Positions 56,718-64,000 of a stretch of 64,000 nucleotides of DNA are shown piece after piece (the first letter of the stretch is position 1; every line of letters begins with the position of its first letter). Where the stretch lies: NCBI GenBank assembly GCA_022820505.1, contig JAJEFK010000026.1, positions 44,827-108,826 on the forward strand, written 5' to 3'. The stretch comes from Acidimicrobiia bacterium. Its GTDB lineage: Bacteria > Actinomycetota > Acidimicrobiia > Acidimicrobiales > Poriferisodalaceae. The position numbers were made by a program, and so were the translations under genes. Under the pieces are notes generated by a model that worked only from the letters and a program-made list of their open reading frames with translations, searched no databases and was not told where the DNA came from.

Positions 56718-58148
56718 TCACAGCACCTCGCCCGGCTCGTAGTCGACGGCTGCGCCGTACCGTTCCGCCACCTTGCCCGCGGCGGCCACGAACTCGTCGA
56801 CCTGATCCGCGGCGCGGCCGCTGAACGACGCCGGATCCGCCAGCGCCGCGGCGACGTCGTCGTGGCTGAGCTGCAGCTCGGGATCGGCCGCGATGCGAGC
56901 CGCGAGATCATTGCGGTCGACGGCGCCCTCGCGCAGCGCCAGCACCGTCGCGGTCGCATGGGCGCCGATGCGCTCGTGCGCCTCCTCGCGGCCGGCGCCT
57001 GCTGCCACAGCGGCGGCAAGCAGGCGGGTGGTGGCGAGAAACGGCAGGTATGCGGACAGTTCGGATTCGACCCGAGCCGGAAAGACGGCGAAACCGTCGA
57101 GGACGCTGAAGGCAGTCTCCAGCGCTCCGTCGAGTGCGAAGAACGCATCGGGGAGCACGATGCGGCGCACCACCGAGCAGCTCACATCACCCTCGTCCCA
57201 TTGGTCGCCGGCAAGCTGCGAGGCCATCGTGAGATGTCCGCGCAGGACGGTCACGAGGCCGGTGATCCGCTCGCACGAGCGGGTGTTCATCTTGTGCGGC
57301 ATGGCAGACGAGCCGACTTGACCGGCAGCGAAGCCTTCGGTGACCAGTTCGTGCCCGGCGGCGAGCCGCACGCCGAGCGCCATGTTGCCGAGCGGTGCCG
57401 CGGCGCCGACCAGCGCTGCGACAACGTCCAGGTCGAGTGAGCGGGGATAGATCTGCCCGGCGGAACCGAGCACCCGGGTGAACCCCAGCTCGGCCGCGAT
57501 GCGTCGCTCCAGGCGATCCACCGCCGCCTGATCGCCGCCCAACAGCTCCAGCATGTCCTGTTGGGTGCCCACCGGCCCGCGGATGCCACGCAGCGGGTAG
57601 CGCGCCACGAGCTCCTCGATGCGCTCGAGCGACGCGAGCGCCTCGGTGCCGACCGTGGCCCAGCGCTTGCCCAGCGTGGTTGCTTGCGCGGGCACGTTGT
57701 GCGTGCGCGCTGTCATCACGAGATCTCGGTGGGCGCCGGCCAATGCGGCGATGCGCACGATGAAGGCCGCCATGCGTTGGGCGGCCAGGCCCAACGCAGC
57801 GGTGACCTGACACTGCTCGACGTTCTCTGTGACATCGCGCGAAGTCATGGCGCGGTGGATCTGCTCGTATCCGGCGAGCGCGCAGAACTCCTCGATGCGT
57901 GCCTTCACGTCGTGGCGGGTGATCCGCTCCCGCTCGGTGATCGAGTCGAGGTCGACCACCTCGACGACGTTTCGGTACGCCTCCAGCGCGCCGTCTGGCA
58001 CGTCGACGCCCGCGTCTCGCTGCGCCTCGAGCACCGCTATCCACAGCCGCCGCTCGAGGATGACCTTGTGTCGGGGCGACCACAGTTCGGCCATCTCCGC
58101 AGAGGCGTAGCGCGACGCCAGAACATTGGGGACGACCTCGGGACTCAC
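56718..58148 (-). CDS. purB: Adenylosuccinate lyase
   Basis: VLASRYASAEMAELWSPRHKVILERRLWIAVLEAQ; MTSRDVTENVEQ; VGSSAMPHKMNTRSCERITGL. Confidence 0.94.
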   Translation of the reverse strand: MSPEVVPNVLASRYASAEMAELWSPRHKVILERRLWIAVLEAQRDAGVDVPDGALEAYRNVVEVVDLDSITERERITRHDVKARIEEFCALAGYEQIHRAMTSRDVTENVEQCQVTAALGLAAQRMAAFIVRIAALAGAHRDLVMTARTHNVPAQATTLGKRWATVGTEALASLERIEELVARYPLRGIRGPVGTQQDMLELLGGDQAAVDRLERRIAAELGFTRVLGSAGQIYPRSLDLDVVAALVGAAAPLGNMALGVRLAAGHELVTEGFAAGQVGSSAMPHKMNTRSCERITGLVTVLRGHLTMASQLAGDQWDEGDVSCSVVRRIVLPDAFFALDGALETAFSVLDGFAVFPARVESELSAYLPFLATTRLLAAAVAAGAGREEAHERIGAHATATVLALREGAVDRNDLAARIAADPELQLSHDDVAAALADPASFSGRAADQVDEFVAAAGKVAERYGAAVDYEPGEVL

Positions 58149-58155
58149 GCCGAAC

Positions 58156-58602
58156 TCACCGGGCACCAGCGGCGCGGAACTCGTCCAGACGCGCAGCGAG
58201 CTCCGCATCGGTCACGGCCAGCATCTCGGTGACCAGCACTGCCGCATTCGCCGAGCCGTTCACCGCGACGGTGGCGACCGGGATGCCCTTCGGCATCTGC
58301 ACCGTCGACAGCAACGCATCGAGGCCGTCGGCGAGGCCGCCGCTGAGCGGCACGCCGATGACCGGCAGGGTGGTGTGCGCAGCCACCACGCCGGCCAGAT
58401 GCGCTGCCATGCCGGCCCCGCAGATGACCGCAGCAAAGCCGGCGTCGCGTGCTCCGGTCGCGAACGACGCCACGGCTGCAGGTGTGCGATGGGCGCTCAT
58501 CACCTCGGTCACGTGTTCGACACCGAACCTGTCGAGCATCTCGGCAGCGGGAGCCATCTTCGACGCATCGTTCGGCGAGCCCATCAAGATCGCGACCTTC
58601 AT
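58156..58602 (-). CDS. purE: N5-carboxyaminoimidazole ribonucleotide mutase
   Basis: MKVAILMGSPNDASKMAPAAEMLDRFGVEHVTEVMSAHRTP; ICGAGMAAHLAGVVAAHTTLPVIGVPL. Confidence 0.96.
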   Translation of the reverse strand: MKVAILMGSPNDASKMAPAAEMLDRFGVEHVTEVMSAHRTPAAVASFATGARDAGFAAVICGAGMAAHLAGVVAAHTTLPVIGVPLSGGLADGLDALLSTVQMPKGIPVATVAVNGSANAAVLVTEMLAVTDAELAARLDEFRAAGAR

Positions 58603-58705
58603 AGGTGTATTCCCCTGTCACACGTCAGCTTGCGCTCAGAGTCTCGCCGCCCGGAGTCGGCGACGGGGCGATGTCCGATGCACCCGCGGGCATCCAGCGC
58701 CGCGC

Positions 58706-59977
58706 TCATCGGCTGAGCGCGGTGGATGCCGCGGCCTCGGCGGCCGCGATGTCGGTGCGGCAGGTCATGCCCGGCCAGCTGAGCTGCCGCACGGCTTCGT
58801 AGGCGCGGTCGCGTGCCACCGCCACATCGGGCCCGCGGCCGCAGACATTCAGCACCCGACCGCCCCCGGTCACCAGCGACTCAGGCGGAACTGTCCGCCC
58901 GTCGCCGGCCCCGACGCCCGCACAGAACACGGTGACTCCGGGAACTTGTTGCGCGCGCTCGAGGCCCGCGATGACGTCACCGGTGCGGGGCGCTGCCGGA
59001 TATCCCTCGGCGGCGCACACCACGCACACCATGGCATCGTCGGAGACGACGACCTCGTCGGTCAGCTCGCCCGCTGCGGCGCCCGCCAAGAGCTGGGCGA
59101 GATCGTTCTCGACACGCGGCAGCGTCACCTGGGCCTCGGGATCGCCGAAGCGGACGTTGAACTCCAGCAGGCGGGGACCGTCGGGCGTCAGCATGAAGCC
59201 CGCATAGAGCACGCCGCGGTAGTCGACGCCTCGCCGGATCAACTCGGCCAGCGTCGGCTCGAATGCCATCGCGGCCAGTTCGACGCAGGCGGCCCGGTCG
59301 ACATCTGCCAGCGGCGACACGCAGCCCATGCCGCCGGTGTTCGGCCCCGTGTCGCCGTCTCCGATGCGCTTGTGATCACGCACGGCCGTAGGCAACAGCA
59401 CGGCGCGGCGACCGTCGCAGAGCGCGAACAGCGACACTTCGGGGCCGCGCATTCCCTCTTCGATCACGATCCGGTGGCCGGCATCCCCGAACGCAGTGCC
59501 GTCCAGCTTGGCGTCGACGTCAGCATGGGCTTCGGCCAGCTCGTCGGTGACCAGCACGCCTTTGCCGGCAGCGAGGCCGCTGGTCTTGACGACATACGGC
59601 GGCGGCAGCGTCTCCAAGTAGGCGTGCGCTGCCCGGCGGCCTGCGGGGTCGCTGTCAAAGGTGGCGTAGCCCGCCGTGGGCACACCGGCGGCGCTGACGA
59701 CTTCCTTCATCCACGCCTTCGAGCTCTCCAGCATGGCGCCGTCGGCACCCGGTCCGAACACGAGCCGGCCGCTCGCCCGCAGGCGATCCGCCAAGCCGTC
59801 AGCCAGCGGCCCCTCCGGGCCGATGACGTACAGGTCAGCATCGATCTCGCCAGGACCAGCAGTGGTGCTGCCGGGTATGCCGGGATTGCCCGGCGTGACG
59901 ACGACATCGGCGGTCCGGGCCAGAGCGCTCGCAAACGCATGCTCGCGCCCGCCCTGGCCGACCACACAGACCTTCAT
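58706..59977 (-). CDS. purD: Phosphoribosylamine-glycine ligase
   Basis: MKVCVVGQGGREHAFASALAR; VVKTSGLAAGKGVLV; DHKRIGDGDTGPNTGGMGCVSP; LEFNVRFGDPEAQVTLPR. Confidence 0.97.
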   Translation of the reverse strand: MKVCVVGQGGREHAFASALARTADVVVTPGNPGIPGSTTAGPGEIDADLYVIGPEGPLADGLADRLRASGRLVFGPGADGAMLESSKAWMKEVVSAAGVPTAGYATFDSDPAGRRAAHAYLETLPPPYVVKTSGLAAGKGVLVTDELAEAHADVDAKLDGTAFGDAGHRIVIEEGMRGPEVSLFALCDGRRAVLLPTAVRDHKRIGDGDTGPNTGGMGCVSPLADVDRAACVELAAMAFEPTLAELIRRGVDYRGVLYAGFMLTPDGPRLLEFNVRFGDPEAQVTLPRVENDLAQLLAGAAAGELTDEVVVSDDAMVCVVCAAEGYPAAPRTGDVIAGLERAQQVPGVTVFCAGVGAGDGRTVPPESLVTGGGRVLNVCGRGPDVAVARDRAYEAVRQLSWPGMTCRTDIAAAEAAASTALSR

Positions 59978-60020
59978 GAAGGCTCTCCCCTCACGCGGCG
60001 CTGAGTCCAAACTTCGCAGC

Positions 60021-61304
<1,284 letters not shown>

Positions 61305-61461
61305 TCAGCCCATCGCCAGCCGGCAGGATGCTGTCGTCGTCACCAAATCAGTCTAGGGAGTGACCCCTCCGGGGCCGCCGGATTTCCGCTGGATTCGGCC
61401 GTCCGGCAGGGCATTCAAGGGTCTCGCACCCGGCTCAGCTCAGCTTGTCGGCGCTGGTCGT

Positions 61462-64000
61462 TCAGGAGGCTTGCGGCCACGGCTGCGGCGCGTCGGCGGC
61501 CGGAGGTTCAGCGCCTGCTTGACGCGACGAGGTGCTGAGGCTGAACGAGCCGTCGACGTTGTCCACTGTCACGGCGTCGCCGTCGGCGAAGCTGCCGTCG
61601 AGCAGGCCGGAGGCCAGCGGATCGGTCAGCTCACGCTGGATCAAGCGCCGGAGCGGCCGGGCGCCGTAGGCGGGGTCGTAGCCGCGGTTGGCGAGCAGCT
61701 CTGCGGCTGCCGCCGTCACGTCCAATGTGATCTCGCGATCGGCAAGACGGGTGCGCAAGATCTCCAGCTGCCGTTGCGCAATCGCAGCCACGTCGCTGCG
61801 GCTGAGGGCGTCGAACTGCAGGATCTCGTCGACGCGGTTGATGAACTCCGGTGCGAAGAACTCCGCTGGGTCCACCGCCAGGTTCGACGTCATGATGAGC
61901 ACAACGTTGGAGAAGTCGACCGTACGCCCCTGACCGTCCGTCAGCCGACCGTCGTCGAGCACCTGCAGCAGCACGCTGAAGACGTCGGCGTGTGCTTTCT
62001 CGATCTCATCGAGCAACACGACCGAGTACGGACGGCGGCGGACGGCCTCGGTCAGCTGGCCGCCGTCGTCATGGCCGATATACCCGGGAGGCGCGCCGAT
62101 CAGCCGGCTGACCGAATGCCGTTCCAGATACTCCGACATGTCGATGCGCACCATGGCTCGCTCGTCGTCGAACAGCGCCTCGGCCAGCGCACGCGCCAGC
62201 TCGGTCTTGCCGACACCGGTCGGACCCAAAAGCAGAAAGCTCCCGATGGGCCGATCCGGCTCGCTCAGCCCGGCGCGGCTGCGACGGATGGCATTGGCAA
62301 CCGCCGCAACGGCATGCACCTGGCCGACGACTCGGTGCGCCAGCGTCTCTTCGAGGTGCACCAGCTTGTGCACTTCTCCTTCGAGCAGCCGGCTCGTGGC
62401 GATGCCCGTCCAGCGCGACACCACCTCGGCGATGTCGTTCGCGTCCACCTCTTCCCGCAGGATCCGCTTGCCGGCCTGCAGTCGTGCCAGCTCCCCGGCT
62501 GCTTCATCGAGCCGCCGATGCACCTCGGGCAGCTGCCCGAAGCGGATCTCCGCGGCCCGCTCAAGATCTGTCTCGCGCTCGACCGCGACGGCCAGCGCCT
62601 CGGCTTCAGACTTCAGCACGCGGATCCGGTCGATCGCCGCTTTCTCCGCCTGCCAGTGCGCCTTGAGCCCGGCGACGCGCTCGCGCTCAGACGCCAGTTC
62701 CTCGGCAATCGACGAGTCCTCACCGCTCAGCGCCAGCTCCTCGATCTCGAGCTGGCGGATGCGCCGTTCGCACACGTCGATCTCGAGCGGCACCGAGTCG
62801 ATCTCGATCCGCAGGCGGCTGGCAGCCTCGTCCATCAGATCGATGGCCTTGTCCGGCAGGAAACGATCTCGCAGGTATCGATCCGACAGCGTGACCGCGG
62901 CGACCAAGGCTGCGTCGGTGATGCGCACGCCGTGGTGAACCTCGTAGCGCTCTTTCAGCCCGCGCAGGATGGCCACCGCATCGGTGACCGATGGTTCGCC
63001 CACATAGACGGGCGCGAAACGTCGTTCGAGCGCAGCGTCGTCCTCGATGTGCTGGCGGTACTCGTCGAGCGTCGTTGCGCCCACCAGGCGCAGCTGCCCG
63101 CGCGCCAGCATCGGCTTGAGCATGTTGGCCGCGTCGAGCGAGCTGTCGCCGCCCGCGCCCGCCCCGACCAGCGTGTGAACCTCGTCCAGGAACGTGATGA
63201 TCTCGCCGTCGGACTCGACGATCTCAGCCAGCACCGCTTCGAGCCGTTCCTCGAACTCGCCCCGGTACTTGGCGCCTGCCACCATCGCGGCCAGGTCCAG
63301 CGCGACGACACGCTTGTCACGCAAGCCGTCGGGAACGTCGCCCTCGGCGATGCGGCGGGCCAAACCCTCGACGATCGCTGTCTTGCCGACGCCTGGCTCG
63401 CCGATCAGCACCGGGTTGTTCTTGGTGCGCCTCGACAGCACCTGGATGATTCGGCGGATCTCGTCATCGCGGCCGATGACGGGATCGAGCTTGTCATCGC
63501 GAGCCTCGGCCGTGAGATCGCGTCCGAATCGCTCGAGTGCTTCATAGGAATTCTCCGGAGTCGGCGACGTGACCCGTGTGCTGCCGCGCAGCTCACCGAC
63601 CAGCGCCGCCAGCGCGTCGCGGTCGGCGTCGAGATCGTCAGCGAGCGCCAGCAACAGGTGCTCGGTGGACAGGTAGTCGTCACCCATCCGGGCGCGCTCT
63701 GCGTCGGCAGCCTGCAGCGCTTCGGCCAGCTCACGGGCGAGCCCGGGTTGCCGTGACTCTTGCGTGCTGAAGCTGCGCGGCAGCCGCCCGAGCGCCTCCA
63801 GAGCGCGCGTGCGCACGGCAGCCGGCTCGATGCCGGCGCGCGCGAGCACGGGGAGCACCAAGCCCTCTGGCTGGGAGACGAGCGCCGCCAGCAGGTGCAA
63901 CCGGGTGATCTCGGGATGACCCTGACTCTGCGCGGCGGCTGCCGCCGATGCCAGCGCCTCTTGGCACTTGTGCGTCAGCGGGCTGGACGGCAGCGGACGG
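61462..64000 (-). CDS. clpB: ATP-dependent chaperone ClpB (partial, N-terminus beyond right edge)
   Basis: [71 protein letters not shown]; frame stays open to 64000. Confidence 0.95.
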   Translation of the reverse strand, partial: RPLPSSPLTHKCQEALASAAAAAQSQGHPEITRLHLLAALVSQPEGLVLPVLARAGIEPAAVRTRALEALGRLPRSFSTQESRQPGLARELAEALQAADAERARMGDDYLSTEHLLLALADDLDADRDALAALVGELRGSTRVTSPTPENSYEALERFGRDLTAEARDDKLDPVIGRDDEIRRIIQVLSRRTKNNPVLIGEPGVGKTAIVEGLARRIAEGDVPDGLRDKRVVALDLAAMVAGAKYRGEFEERLEAVLAEIVESDGEIITFLDEVHTLVGAGAGGDSSLDAANMLKPMLARGQLRLVGATTLDEYRQHIEDDAALERRFAPVYVGEPSVTDAVAILRGLKERYEVHHGVRITDAALVAAVTLSDRYLRDRFLPDKAIDLMDEAASRLRIEIDSVPLEIDVCERRIRQLEIEELALSGEDSSIAEELASERERVAGLKAHWQAEKAAIDRIRVLKSEAEALAVAVERETDLERAAEIRFGQLPEVHRRLDEAAGELARLQAGKRILREEVDANDIAEVVSRWTGIATSRLLEGEVHKLVHLEETLAHRVVGQVHAVAAVANAIRRSRAGLSEPDRPIGSFLLLGPTGVGKTELARALAEALFDDERAMVRIDMSEYLERHSVSRLIGAPPGYIGHDDGGQLTEAVRRRPYSVVLLDEIEKAHADVFSVLLQVLDDGRLTDGQGRTVDFSNVVLIMTSNLAVDPAEFFAPEFINRVDEILQFDALSRSDVAAIAQRQLEILRTRLADREITLDVTAAAAELLANRGYDPAYGARPLRRLIQRELTDPLASGLLDGSFADGDAVTVDNVDGSFSLSTSSRQAGAEPPAADAPQPWPQAS

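Noticed and set aside
61360-63756. 798-aa plus-strand ORF over clpB
   Set aside because: Antisense of ClpB; an artefact of high GC and scarce stop codons.

Overview
GC-rich chromosomal window, most likely from an actinomycete of the Acidimicrobiia type (WhiB, MshA-like glycosyltransferase, LLM/F420-type oxidoreductase, caa3 oxidase); taxonomy is inference. Most of it is ordinary core genome: hemA (truncated at the left edge), proC, dut, orn, serS, rpmB/rpmG, ctaA/ctaB and a caa3 oxidase operon, clpS, a two-component system, malic enzyme, a purA-D-E-B-C-S-Q/L-F-M cluster, clpB (truncated at the right edge) and four tRNAs (Lys, Glu, Asp, Phe). The parts that stand out are: (1) a UGSC-family selenoprotein at 18126..19874 that the ORF track splits in two at an in-frame TGA, with a SECIS-like hairpin just downstream; (2) an NHLM-type peptide export locus (C39-peptidase ABC transporter, second ABC transporter, compact HlyD-like adaptor) with three small double-glycine-leader precursors, two of them tandem and unlisted, one frameshifted by a 13-G tract, and no recognisable tailoring enzyme; (3) a second heme-copper-oxidase subunit I-like protein in the cta locus in which all six heme/CuB histidines and the cross-linked tyrosine position are replaced; (4) a roughly 4.3 kb insertion flanked by exact 27-bp direct repeats, carrying a restriction-modification pair, a lipoprotein and a split secreted protease. 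All calls come from reading the sequence and recalled family motifs; no searches were run.
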